A DNA stretch of 64,000 bases from Clostridium sp. BSD9I1 (GCF_900185645.1 NZ_FYAM01000025.1:62001-126000), one strand, 5' to 3'. Positions 18,758 through 26,623 are shown, counted from the stretch's first letter. The notes: generated from the sequence alone by a model not told the origin. Made by a program: numbers and translations.

Positions 18758-18825
18758 AAATATAGGTGATTGTAACTTAATTTCATTAGTGATGCTAAGT
18801 ACAATAACCTATATTTATTTTTTGA
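18758..18825 (+). terminator. long bulged hairpin after ung, probable terminator
   Basis: AAATATAGGT (18758) pairs with ACCTATATTT (ending 18816). Inner ATTGT/ACAAT and ACTTA/TAAGT continue the stem with single-base bulges, and ATTTTTT follows. The stem of about 20 pairs is longer than a usual terminator, but a T tract is present. Confidence 0.6.
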
Positions 18826-18909
18826 TTAAAAACTTTAACTTTTTACAGCAATTTTTATATTATTGCATATTAAATATATAGGTAGAGATTTTTTGGAGGT
18901 GGATTACTT

Positions 18910-19686
18910 ATGGCATTATATAGACAATTACAATTATCCTTTTGGGGAGACGCTTTTGTTATGGATTTAACACCGGAGGAGAAGTTTTTTTATGTATACT
19001 TGCTTCAATGCACCAATACTAAACAATGTGGGATTTTTGAACTTCCTAAAAGAACTATTGAATATGAGACAGGCTATAATAGAGAAACTGTGGGTAAGCT
19101 TTTAGAGAGGTTTATTACTTATGGCAAAATAGAATATTGTGAGGAAACAAAAGAGATTATGATTTTAAACTGGATAAAGTACAACTTTATAAACAGCCCA
19201 AACACAATAAAATGCATAAATAAGGAAATAAAAGAAGTCAAACATAGAGAGTTTGTATATAAGCTTTATGATTTATGTAAGAAGCTAGTATGCCCTATAC
19301 ATTTGATTTTTGATGGCGTAGAGGGCTTTCAGGAAAAAACAAGGGGCTTAGAAGGGACTTATAAGGACCTAGGGGAAGAAGAAATTAAAGAAGAAATTAA
19401 AAAAGAAATTGAAGAAGTAGAACAAAAAGAAGAAGCAGAAGAAATAATAGGGAACTCTGCTGCTGATGTTTATAGGAATGGAGTTAATGGGACAGAAAAT
19501 GAAGGTATCAGTGAAGTTTTAGAGGTGTTTAATAACAATATTCACCCAATGACTCCTACGGAGTTTAAAAGTGCCACCCACATGGCAAGTGGCAAGATTA
19601 AAAAAGCCGATAGAATATCCTTTACTCTACTAGTAATTTGTAAGCACATAGTCCATTTGTTTGCAGCCGATGGCAGAAGCAACTGA
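18910..19686 (+). CDS. DnaD-like replication protein, C-terminal domain cut short
   Basis: The N-terminal part of this 258-aa product (MALYRQLQLSFWGDAFVMDLTPEEKFFYVYLLQ...) is the winged-helix module found in phage replisome organisers and DnaD-like proteins. A charged Glu/Lys linker follows (about 140-180). The C-terminal DnaD domain begins with VFNNNIHPMTPTEF (about 206-219), but the roughly 50 residues that should follow are missing. Instead the frame continues through a hairpin (TGCCAC ... GTGGCA) and antisense into the end of the DUF89 gene, overlapping it by 57 bp. This suggests deletion or insertion breakage near 19565. The truncated protein may be non-functional. A GGAGGTGG site precedes the ATG. 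Confidence 0.7.
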   Translation: MALYRQLQLSFWGDAFVMDLTPEEKFFYVYLLQCTNTKQCGIFELPKRTIEYETGYNRETVGKLLERFITYGKIEYCEETKEIMILNWIKYNFINSPNTIKCINKEIKEVKHREFVYKLYDLCKKLVCPIHLIFDGVEGFQEKTRGLEGTYKDLGEEEIKEEIKKEIEEVEQKEEAEEIIGNSAADVYRNGVNGTENEGISEVLEVFNNNIHPMTPTEFKSATHMASGKIKKADRISFTLLVICKHIVHLFAADGRSN

Positions 19687-20490
19687 ACTGCATTTTGCTC
19701 GCAAAAGATAAAATATAGTTTTATCTTTAATATCACTTAATGTTTCAAAATTAGCTTGTCCTTTGCTTATAATAAGATCTGCCTTGTTAAATTCACTATT
19801 AAATTCACTTGAGCAATCTTTTAATATGGTTCCCTGTGCAGCGTGTCCATTGTCGATAACTTTAACTAGATCTACAATTCCTGTACTTATTGCATCCTGC
19901 ATCGTTGCATCATTAACTATTGGACCTCCTTTTACCACATAAGTAACCTTGTTTAATGGAAGATTCTCTAATAAAAATTTATCAAATATGATTTCCCCAG
20001 CATTGTCAGCAATATACATAATATTATTTGCTTTCTCTGCTGCTTCTCGCAGAGCTGCTGTTCCAGTACCAAAAATATCATGCTTGATACTGTCCTCAAC
20101 GGACTTAACAACATCTGAATGCTCTAGCTTTAGACCAACTGAAAAATCTATAATATTTCCTGCAATAGCCAGCCTACAGGACATATCGAAGGGATCTTCT
20201 GCATTATCTAGCCATTTTTCTTCAATGACTTTTTTATAAATTTCATTAGCAATTTCATTATATTGTTCTTTTAGCCTTGCATATGGATCAGTAATATTAG
20301 TAATATCCTTAGCATGCTGATGCATCCTAAAGGCTATTTCAGGTGCTGTTTCATTGAAGTTTATTTCTGCTAATTCTTTCAAAGATTTTTTTATTATTTC
20401 TTCCTGTATTAGTACATTGCTTGTAGCTTCTTCAGCTATTTCTACTGCTTGTCTAGCAAGACAGTGAATGCATTCATATGATATTTTCAT
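19630..20490 (-). CDS. DUF89 / ARMT1-like metal-dependent phosphatase family protein
   Basis: This 286-aa protein matches the DUF89 family (COG1578-like). It begins with a Cys-containing segment, MKISYECIHCLARQAVEIAEEA, and carries YIADNAGEIIFDKFLLE (the DNAGE metal-binding signature), VKGGPIVNDATMQDA, ISKGQANFETLSD and the C-terminal LLRAKCSSVASAIG. Members studied so far are Mn/Ni/Co-dependent phosphatases acting on sugar phosphates or damaged metabolites. It sits between the broken DnaD-like gene and the outermost rlmH-tail repeat. Its base composition is raised (27 G+C in the 60-base line at 20041), so it may belong to the accessory zone rather than the core chromosome. Confidence 0.85.
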   Translation of the reverse strand: MKISYECIHCLARQAVEIAEEATSNVLIQEEIIKKSLKELAEINFNETAPEIAFRMHQHAKDITNITDPYARLKEQYNEIANEIYKKVIEEKWLDNAEDPFDMSCRLAIAGNIIDFSVGLKLEHSDVVKSVEDSIKHDIFGTGTAALREAAEKANNIMYIADNAGEIIFDKFLLENLPLNKVTYVVKGGPIVNDATMQDAISTGIVDLVKVIDNGHAAQGTILKDCSSEFNSEFNKADLIISKGQANFETLSDIKDKTIFYLLRAKCSSVASAIGCKQMDYVLTNY

Positions 20491-20580
20491 AGCATCTTCT
20501 CCTTAAGAGTAATATGATTTTACTTCACTAATTGGATTATTTATATTATACCATCTTAATTTACAATTAAGAAACTACAT

Positions 20581-20601
20581 TTATTTATGGTATGGTTCAC
20601 T
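20581..20601 (-). repeat. rlmH 3'-end direct repeat (outer att-like site)
   Basis: The minus strand reads AGTGAACCATACCATAAATAA, the tail of rlmH (codes SEPYHK-stop; the real rlmH codes GEPYHK-stop). It has 18 of 21 identities to 29710-29730 in the same orientation. No more of rlmH precedes it: a TGA occurs two codons upstream. Read as the outer att-like boundary of the cassette ending at 26818. Confidence 0.75.
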
Positions 20602-20699
20602 GCATCAGTTGCAAGTCAGGCTTTTACAATAGATTTTACAATATGTTTTCTGTTACTATATTGTTTCTTCTTTCAATAATGATGTAACTTCTAATTGAT

Positions 20700-20909
20700 T
20701 CAACTTCTCCTGCACATTAATGTCTTACCGCCAAAAATAGTAACCTTAAGATCAGTAACATTCCTCTCAGTAATCTGAGCTGCATGCTTGGATTTTAAAT
20801 CTCCGCCACATGCTATAACCACATCCATAGCTGCTGAAACCTCTGATTCGGTGATGTTGTCTCTTAAGCCTGGAAGTGTAATGCTTGCTCTTGAACCTTC
20901 TGAGTTCAG
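20700..20909 (-). pseudogene. remnant of a DUF2922-type small protein gene
   Basis: On the minus strand, 69 codons after in-frame stops at 20910-20915 read LNSEGSRASITLPGLRDN, then ITESEVSAAMDVVIACGGD, then LKSKHAAQITERNVTDL, and end at a TGA (20700-20702). This resembles the conserved core of the short DUF2922 proteins (S/T-leucine-proline strand, TExEVxxAMD helix, GGDLxxKxxAxI..R). There is no start codon or ribosome site, and the residues around CGGD look deleted, so it is a decayed fragment. The rest of the 20491-21043 gap holds the att-like repeat (20581) and the promoter region of the glycan operon, without another gene that I can see. Confidence 0.55.
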
Positions 20910-21043
20910 CTACTAGTTCCTTTTATTTTTTTAACTTTACCAGATGAGGATCGCTAGTGTAAGTAATATTTTCTATGTGCGGTGAATAGGCTAATATATG
21001 GTGCTCCGGCATATAATTAGTATGTAATTGAGAGGTAATTGCA

Positions 21044-22006
21044 ATGATGAAGCTTGCTTTGATAGGCTGTGGAAAATGGGGAAAAAATTATCTGAAAACT
21101 GTAAATGCAATAGAGGGCTGTGAATTGAAGTGGGCCTGCGACCTAGACTATGAAAAGCTAAATCAGGCAGCTACTGTTTACCCTCAGACCAGGTTAACTG
21201 AAAATAAAGCAGATATATTGAATGACAGTGAGGTACAGGGGGTTATTATAGCCACAACACCTGAAAGTCATTACATGCTGGCGAAGGAAGCAATAAGTAA
21301 AGGCAAAGCTGTTCTCGTAGAAAAGCCCGTGACAATTAACAGGAAAGACAGTCATGATCTAATTGAATTGGCGGATGCTCAAAATACCGTATTGATGGCC
21401 GGCTATACATTGATTTACCATCCTGCGGTGAAAAGGATAAAGGAGCTTCTGGAAGAAAAACATATTATTGATGATCTATGTTACTTCAACATGTCCAGAA
21501 CCAGTTCCACCTTTCAGGCTCCCAAAGTAGATGTTCTTCATGATCTGGCAGTTCATGATATTTATCTTTCCCGCCACCTCATAGGGATGGACCCTATCTG
21601 GGTAATTGCCCATGGTGAAAGATATATTCAAAGTCCTTATAACAATGTTATAAATATACTGTTGGGTTTCCCCAATGGTAAAATAGCTTCTATATTTGCT
21701 AGCTTTATTCATACGGAAAAAACCAGGAAAATGACACTGGTTGCATCGAAAACAAAATTGGTATTTGACGATGCACAGACTGACGATAGAAAAATCAAAA
21801 TCTTCCATAACGGAGAGCAGGAGCATTTTTTGGCAGTGGAAGACAATTCGGAACCTCTGACACAGGAGTGTATTCATTTTATGGAATGCATTAGAGAACA
21901 CAAGGAGCCTCTTAGCGGCAGAAAAAATATAGAATTTGTGGCAAAAATAACTGATTGCATTTCACAATCTATCGCAAAAGGCGGAGAGAAAATCAACATC
22001 TTTTGA
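21044..22006 (+). CDS. Gfo/Idh/MocA family oxidoreductase
   Basis: This 320-aa NAD(P)-dependent sugar oxidoreductase is the first gene of a six-gene operon. The Rossmann motif is LALIGCGKWGKNYLK (GxGxxG variant GCGKWG). GVIIATTPESHYMLAKEAISKGKAVLVEKPVT carries the family EKP lysine, and HDLAVHDIYLSRHLIG carries the conserved D-x(3)-H-D catalytic segment. The enzymes typically oxidise or epimerise nucleotide sugars (for example UDP-N-acetylglucosamine derivatives at C3). With an LpxC-like deacetylase and glycosyltransferase downstream, a role in making a modified amino sugar is likely but inferred. Codon use is richer in G+C than in the flanking chromosome. Confidence 0.9.
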   Translation: MMKLALIGCGKWGKNYLKTVNAIEGCELKWACDLDYEKLNQAATVYPQTRLTENKADILNDSEVQGVIIATTPESHYMLAKEAISKGKAVLVEKPVTINRKDSHDLIELADAQNTVLMAGYTLIYHPAVKRIKELLEEKHIIDDLCYFNMSRTSSTFQAPKVDVLHDLAVHDIYLSRHLIGMDPIWVIAHGERYIQSPYNNVINILLGFPNGKIASIFASFIHTEKTRKMTLVASKTKLVFDDAQTDDRKIKIFHNGEQEHFLAVEDNSEPLTQECIHFMECIREHKEPLSGRKNIEFVAKITDCISQSIAKGGEKINIF

Positions 22007-22051
22007 TGGAGATGGTAAGCACTATAATCAGGAAAGTGTGGTGAAATTATA

Positions 22052-23035
22052 TTGTTTGTAAAGAGCTATTCAAAAGAACTTGAGAATGAATGGGAGGGAT
22101 TTGTGAGTTCCTCAGTTAACGGCACTTTTATGCAGGAGAGAAGATTCCTGGGTTATCATCCTTCAGACAGGTTTTCAGATCATTCCCTGATATTTATGGA
22201 GGATAAGGGAATCATTGCTGTTCTTCCTGCTGCCGTAGTACAACAAGAGGATAAACGAATCTTAGTTTCCCACCCCGGCGCTTCCCATGGAGGGCTCATA
22301 ATAAAGTCCAGTCTAAGCACTAAAAAATGCCTGGAGCTCGTAAGTGCCCTTGTGGAATATTGTGTCATGGCTGGTTTTGACTATATACGGCTAAAACCTG
22401 TTCCGAAGGTTTACCATAAGGAGATTTCGGACCAACTTGACTTTGCTTTAAGGTTTTCTGGGTTTAGGCTTGAGTATACAGAGCTGGCCACAGTCCTTGA
22501 GCTAAAAAAAAGTGAGGAATTTTTTGTAAAGCGGGTAATGAGTGACACAGCTTTTCGAAACTATCAGAAGGCATTGAAAAGTGGGTTATCAGTGGTGGAG
22601 GATGCCGATATAAATGATTTTTGGCCTATTCTGGAAAATAAGCTTAAACATAATCATAATGCAAAGCCTGCACATACATTAGATGAAATTAAACATCTAA
22701 AAACTCTTTATCCTCACAGGATAAAACTCTTTGCAGCATATGAAGGAGTAACTCCTGCAGCGGGTGTTTTGGCATTTTTACTGAACGACAGAGTTATAAA
22801 CTGTTTTTATATTGCCCACCACGATGGTTTCCAACATAAGCGGCCGTTAAACCTTATTTTTGGTCATATGATGGAATGGGGACTAAAAAACGGCTTTTTA
22901 TATTTAGATTGGGGTATTTCCACTGAGGTAAAAGGAAGTAGAGTCAATACAGGGCTGTTTCGTTTCAAAGAAGGTTATGGAGGGCATGGGGTATTGCGTG
23001 AATGCTATTTGTATGAAGTAAACAATAGCAAATAA
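22052..23035 (+). CDS. FemAB/BioF2-like GNAT acyl- or aminoacyltransferase
   Basis: This 327-aa protein has a GNAT-fold arrangement of the FemAB/lipid II:glycine-transferase-like type: SSVNGTFMQERRFLGYHPSDRF near the N-terminus, LSTKKCLELVSALVEYCVMAGFDYIRLKPVPKVYHK in the middle, and ILAF-type strands plus LNLIFGHMMEWGLKNGFLYLDWGIS at the C-terminus. The C-terminal block is typical of the acetyltransferase-6 domain. FemAB relatives transfer amino acids from aminoacyl-tRNA to amino groups; others N-acylate sugars. Start is TTG at 22052. It sits second in the glycan operon, 45 bp after the oxidoreductase. Function within the pathway is inferred from context. Confidence 0.75.
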   Translation: MFVKSYSKELENEWEGFVSSSVNGTFMQERRFLGYHPSDRFSDHSLIFMEDKGIIAVLPAAVVQQEDKRILVSHPGASHGGLIIKSSLSTKKCLELVSALVEYCVMAGFDYIRLKPVPKVYHKEISDQLDFALRFSGFRLEYTELATVLELKKSEEFFVKRVMSDTAFRNYQKALKSGLSVVEDADINDFWPILENKLKHNHNAKPAHTLDEIKHLKTLYPHRIKLFAAYEGVTPAAGVLAFLLNDRVINCFYIAHHDGFQHKRPLNLIFGHMMEWGLKNGFLYLDWGISTEVKGSRVNTGLFRFKEGYGGHGVLRECYLYEVNNSK

Positions 23036-23052
23036 TTTAAAGGAGTTAGGCA

Positions 23053-23742
23053 ATGAAATTAGCAGGTCATCAACCGAATTATATTCCCTGGCCGGGATAT
23101 TTTGTTAAGATGGCACAGTGTGATATTTTTTTCATTTTAGATACTGCTCAGTTTCAAACAGGCAGTTCATTAGATAATAGGAATCTTATCAAAACTTCCC
23201 AAGGGACTCAGGTACTGACTGTGCCGGTGAAACGCAAAGGCATGGGCTTGCAGCGGTTTAATGAAGTTACTGTTATACCGGGCTTTAAAAGGCATCATCT
23301 TATGGCACTCAAAGTAAACTACGCAAAAGCACCTCATTTCAAAGAAGTTTTCCCCATGATGGAGCAGGTATTGCAAGATACCGGATATCTTATAGATACC
23401 AACATAGCTTTCATCAAGCTGGTACATGACCTGCTGAGACTTAAAACAAAGCTTGTGTTTTTATCAGAGTTACCTCAATTTTCTGAGCTTCGAAAAAATG
23501 AACTGATAGCTGGAATCTGCTCCCACTTTTCTGCTGACAGTTACCTGTCCGGTATTGGAGGAAGGGCATATATTAAGCCAGAGATTTTTGAAAAACAAGG
23601 TATTAAATTGGAGTATTTGGATTATGAGCCTATAGCATATCCGCAGCTTTGGGGCAATTTTATACCCAATTTGTCTATAGTTGATATGTTATTTAATTGT
23701 GGGGCAACGGGCACACGCAAGCTTTTGTTGAAAGAGGTGTAA
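23053..23742 (+). CDS. WbqC-like family protein
   Basis: This 229-aa protein opens with MKLAGHQPNYIPWPGYFVKMAQCDIFFILDTAQFQ, the hallmark of the WbqC family (HQPxYxPWxGFF..ia..D.fv..D..qf). It continues with NRNLIKTSQGTQVLTVPVKRKGMG, FSADSYLSGIGGRAYIKPEIFEKQGIKLEYLDYEP and PNLSIVDMLFNCG, all in the family order. WbqC proteins occur in O-antigen, capsule and related glycan clusters and have been proposed to help attach amino acids or acyl groups to amino sugars; biochemical proof is thin. It is tightly spaced with its neighbours (17 bp after the GNAT gene, 2 bp before the glycosyltransferase). Confidence 0.9.
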   Translation: MKLAGHQPNYIPWPGYFVKMAQCDIFFILDTAQFQTGSSLDNRNLIKTSQGTQVLTVPVKRKGMGLQRFNEVTVIPGFKRHHLMALKVNYAKAPHFKEVFPMMEQVLQDTGYLIDTNIAFIKLVHDLLRLKTKLVFLSELPQFSELRKNELIAGICSHFSADSYLSGIGGRAYIKPEIFEKQGIKLEYLDYEPIAYPQLWGNFIPNLSIVDMLFNCGATGTRKLLLKEV

Positions 23743-23744
23743 GT

Positions 23745-24719
23745 ATGAAAAGAATATTGTTTTTTGCACATAGTTCTAAATATACTCTTGGGCTGCCCCA
23801 GGGTTTTAGAGAATTGAACTGCCCTGTTTTTATCCTGAGGGATTTAAGTAGAAGTTCTATAATAGAGGCAATTGACAACTTTAGGCCTGATATTATGATA
23901 ACAACGGGATGGGCTTACCGCAGGTATAGCCGTGAGCATATAGACGAGCTTACGAAAAGAGCTTCTAAATATAAGGTGAAACATGTGTATTGGGCAACTG
24001 AAGATCCAAGATGGACCGAAAAGTGTTCCTTCAGGTGTATTGAAACCTTTAAACCTAATGCAATTATGACCATACATCCTGGTAGTGTAAATAAATACAG
24101 GGAGCTTGGGCTTCCCGCCGGGCATCTGGATTTTGGCTGCAATCCGGAATTCAATAAGAATGAACCCCCAAGCAGTAAATATGATTATGATGTGGTCCTA
24201 ATTGGGAATGGGGGACGAGAGTGGAAGTCATATCGGAAGGATAGCGTTCAGATATTACTTAAGCCTTTAGTGGAAAGGGGATATAATATTGCTATTTGGG
24301 GTAAGCGATGGGACCGTTTTAATGAGGAGCTAATGGGTTTTAAGATCCCAAAGCATATGCTTAAAGGTGAACTACCTTATGAGGAAACAAATAAAGTATA
24401 TAATTCAGCTAGAATTATATTAGGTTTGCAAAATGACCATGACATGTTAACATCTCGGACTTTTGAAGTACTGGGTTCGGGCGGTTTTTTGCTTACGGTA
24501 CCAACACAATCTGTCACCAAGCTGTTTATAAATAATGTTCACCTGTCATGTGCTTCTTCCCCAGAAGATACAGTTGACCTGGTAAATTATTTTCTTAAAA
24601 ATACCGCAGCACGGCAAGAAATAGCGCGCAATGGTCAGCTGGAGGTTTATTTAAAACATAGTTATAAGGAACGGGCCAGACAAATTCTTGATTTTTGCAG
24701 TTTAGTTGAAAGGAATTGA
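23745..24719 (+). CDS. CgeB-like glycosyltransferase
   Basis: Begins at ATG 23745 (MKRILFFAHSSKYTLGLPQG) with GAGGTG just upstream; the longer frame from a GTG at 23697 overlaps WbqC and is rejected. The 324-aa product resembles CgeB/DUF3880-type glycosyltransferases: a receptor-like N-terminal half (PDIMITTGWAYRRY; VKHVYWATEDPRWTEKCS), then YDVVLIGNGGREWKSYRKDSVQILLKPLVERGYNIAIWGKRWD and the C-terminal donor-binding portion SARIILGLQNDHDMLTSRTFEVLGSGGFLLTVPT with E-x(6)-E-like spacing. CgeB was first linked to spore coat polysaccharide in Bacillus. It probably adds the sugar made or modified by the other operon products. Confidence 0.85.
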   Translation: MKRILFFAHSSKYTLGLPQGFRELNCPVFILRDLSRSSIIEAIDNFRPDIMITTGWAYRRYSREHIDELTKRASKYKVKHVYWATEDPRWTEKCSFRCIETFKPNAIMTIHPGSVNKYRELGLPAGHLDFGCNPEFNKNEPPSSKYDYDVVLIGNGGREWKSYRKDSVQILLKPLVERGYNIAIWGKRWDRFNEELMGFKIPKHMLKGELPYEETNKVYNSARIILGLQNDHDMLTSRTFEVLGSGGFLLTVPTQSVTKLFINNVHLSCASSPEDTVDLVNYFLKNTAARQEIARNGQLEVYLKHSYKERARQILDFCSLVERN

Positions 24720-24726
24720 AATTGAA

Positions 24727-25578
24727 ATGGATAATCAGACAACTATTAAACAAAAAGTTTCTTTAATAGGTACTAGCATTGCTGGCGAAACTGATGCAAA
24801 GGTAACTTTTTATCCAGCGCCGCCGAGTACTGGTATAATATTTATCCGTAATGACCTGCCAGGCCGCCCTAAAGTAAAATGTTCATTTGAAAAAGCAAAG
24901 GTTGAATACAGATGGACTTCTCTTGTTGATGGAGATGTTCGCATCGAACACACGGAGCATGCCTTGGCAGCCTTATCAGGATTAGGACTCGACAACGTAT
25001 TTATTGAGCTGGAACAGGCCAGCCTGCCCGTAACAGAGGATTACAGCAGTAAAGCGTTCAAAGGAGCGCTCACAGAAGCTGGGATAGTGGAGCAAAATGC
25101 CAAGAAGGAAATGATAAAAATACTTAAGCCCATTATTGTATATAAACGTGAAAGCTTAGGGGATATGGAATATGAAAAGTTCCTGATAGCTCTTCCCTAC
25201 GATGGATTTAAACTAACCTATGTGGTTGACTATCCCAATCTGCCGCAATTATCTCAAGTAGCTGAAATGGACATAACTGCTGAAACCTTTGCTAAAGAGC
25301 TGGCAGATGCCCGTTCTTATATAATTGAGTCAGAACTTGAAGATGTTGTAAACCTTACCGGGAAAGTCAGCTCAAATGTATTGGTAGTCAAATCCGGGGC
25401 TGAGTACAGATCCTGGAAATGGCCCAATGAACCTGCCCGTCATAAAGTGCTTGACCTTCTCGGAGACCTTGGCTTACTTGGGAAAAAGGTACTGGGACAT
25501 GTAATAGGCTTCAGATCCGGTCACCGGTTAAATATAGAGCTGTGTAAAAAAATTTATGAGGAGTGTAATTATGAATGA
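24727..25578 (+). CDS. LpxC-type deacetylase (UDP-3-O-acyl-GlcNAc deacetylase homologue)
   Basis: This 283-aa protein, from ATG 24727 (TTG 24706 gives 7 more residues), carries the LpxC fold and its whole catalytic set: Glu77-His78 in RIEHTEHALAALSGLGLDN, His239-Lys240 and Asp243 in EPARHKVLDLLGDLGLLGK, and His266 in SGHRLNIEL. The spacing is almost the same as in E. coli LpxC (Glu78, His79, His238, Asp242, His265). FKLTYVVDYPNLPQLSQ matches the family strand. LpxC deacetylates UDP-acyl-GlcNAc in lipid A synthesis, but the flanking genes and the rest of the window give no sign of lipid A synthesis or an outer membrane. The MDGS segment usually found after the E-H motif is changed to TEDYSS, so the substrate likely differs. 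The stop overlaps the next gene's start by 8 bp. Confidence 0.9.
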   Translation: MDNQTTIKQKVSLIGTSIAGETDAKVTFYPAPPSTGIIFIRNDLPGRPKVKCSFEKAKVEYRWTSLVDGDVRIEHTEHALAALSGLGLDNVFIELEQASLPVTEDYSSKAFKGALTEAGIVEQNAKKEMIKILKPIIVYKRESLGDMEYEKFLIALPYDGFKLTYVVDYPNLPQLSQVAEMDITAETFAKELADARSYIIESELEDVVNLTGKVSSNVLVVKSGAEYRSWKWPNEPARHKVLDLLGDLGLLGKKVLGHVIGFRSGHRLNIELCKKIYEECNYE

Positions 25579-26596
25579 AATCAATGGTGCTCTCAGTGTA
25601 TTGGTTACAGGTGCAGGTTCCGTATACGGGCTGGGTATTATCAGGTCACTGAAAGAATCGGTGCTTCCTGTTGAAACAATAGCAATTGACGCTAACCCAT
25701 ATTCCCTAGGCTTATTTTTTGCCGACAAAAGCTTTATCGCTCCACAGGTATCAGATGAAGAAAGCTATTATATGTTTATTAAAAATCTTTGTATAAATCA
25801 TCAGATTAAAGCGATATTTATCGGCTCTACAGCGGAGCTTCCCTTTTATTCCAGAAATAGAGAATCTCTTGAAAGATCTACAGGAGCAAAGGTGTTTGTA
25901 AATTCTCCGAGAGTGATAGAGCTTTGCACCGATAAGTGGCTGACTATGTGCCATTTATCATGCTCCGGTTTTCAAATTCCTGCAAGTATCAGGTATCCTG
26001 AAGATACTGGTATGCTCTCCTCATTCATTGAAAGTACTGGGTTTCCCTTGATAGTCAAGCCGCGTTTTGGACGTGGCTCAGTAGGTGTTGTTCTAGTTAA
26101 GGATAAGCAGCAGCTGCTTGAAAATATAAAGGGTAAGAAAAGCCTAATTATACAGGAATATCTTACAGATGAGGAGCAAGAGTTTACCGTAGGGATTTGC
26201 ATAAATCAAAAGGGAAAGGTAATTTCCAAGATAGCCTTAAGGAGGGACTTGCTGGAAGGGGTTTCTATTGCTGCAGTTTCTGACGATTATCACCACATTG
26301 CAGATTATTGTGCCATGGTTGCAAGTACACTGGGAGCCTATGGGGCTATAAATATTCAATTGCGCCTTAAAGATTGCATGCCAGTAATTTTCGAAATAAA
26401 CCCCAGATTCAGCAGTTCTACATGTATGCGGTTACTATTTGGAATAAATGAGCCGGAAAGCTTAATACGCTCAGAAGTGCTTTGCCAGGAGGTAATACCA
26501 GGCAGCCCAGCAACCGGCCTTGTATTGAGACAATACATGGATTATTACTTCCCACTAGATAAGCTTAACTCGCTTTCTACAGCCAGGCCTCACTAG
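25571..26596 (+). CDS. ATP-grasp ligase (carbamoyl-phosphate synthase-like)
   Basis: This 341-aa protein, from ATG 25571 with GAGGAG 7 nt upstream, begins with a Rossmann-like pre-ATP-grasp fold (LSVLVTGAGSVYGLGIIRSLKES). The ATP-grasp parts follow: TGFPLIVKPRFGRGSVGV (phosphate-binding Lys and Gly-rich loop), LIIQEYLTDEEQEFTVGICINQKGK (adenine and Glu region) and MPVIFEINPRFSSSTCMRLLFGINEP (Mg-binding Glu and Asn-Pro-Arg). Family enzymes join carboxylates to amines or thiols via acyl phosphates. As the last gene of the operon it may attach an amino acid to the amine exposed by the LpxC-like enzyme; this is inference. Confidence 0.88.
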   Translation: MNEINGALSVLVTGAGSVYGLGIIRSLKESVLPVETIAIDANPYSLGLFFADKSFIAPQVSDEESYYMFIKNLCINHQIKAIFIGSTAELPFYSRNRESLERSTGAKVFVNSPRVIELCTDKWLTMCHLSCSGFQIPASIRYPEDTGMLSSFIESTGFPLIVKPRFGRGSVGVVLVKDKQQLLENIKGKKSLIIQEYLTDEEQEFTVGICINQKGKVISKIALRRDLLEGVSIAAVSDDYHHIADYCAMVASTLGAYGAINIQLRLKDCMPVIFEINPRFSSSTCMRLLFGINEPESLIRSEVLCQEVIPGSPATGLVLRQYMDYYFPLDKLNSLSTARPH

Positions 26597-26623
26597 ATAT
26601 AAATAGTTACGTGAAAATTATTG

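Noticed and set aside
18728-18830. The long bulged hairpin after ung as a riboswitch for the DnaD-like gene
   Set aside because: No known aptamer core; a T tract follows directly, so a terminator is the simpler reading.
23697-23744. Longer N-terminus (GTG start) for the CgeB-like protein
   Set aside because: Overlaps the end of the WbqC gene, has no ribosome site; ATG 23745 has GAGGTG at good distance and the family-like start MKRILFF.
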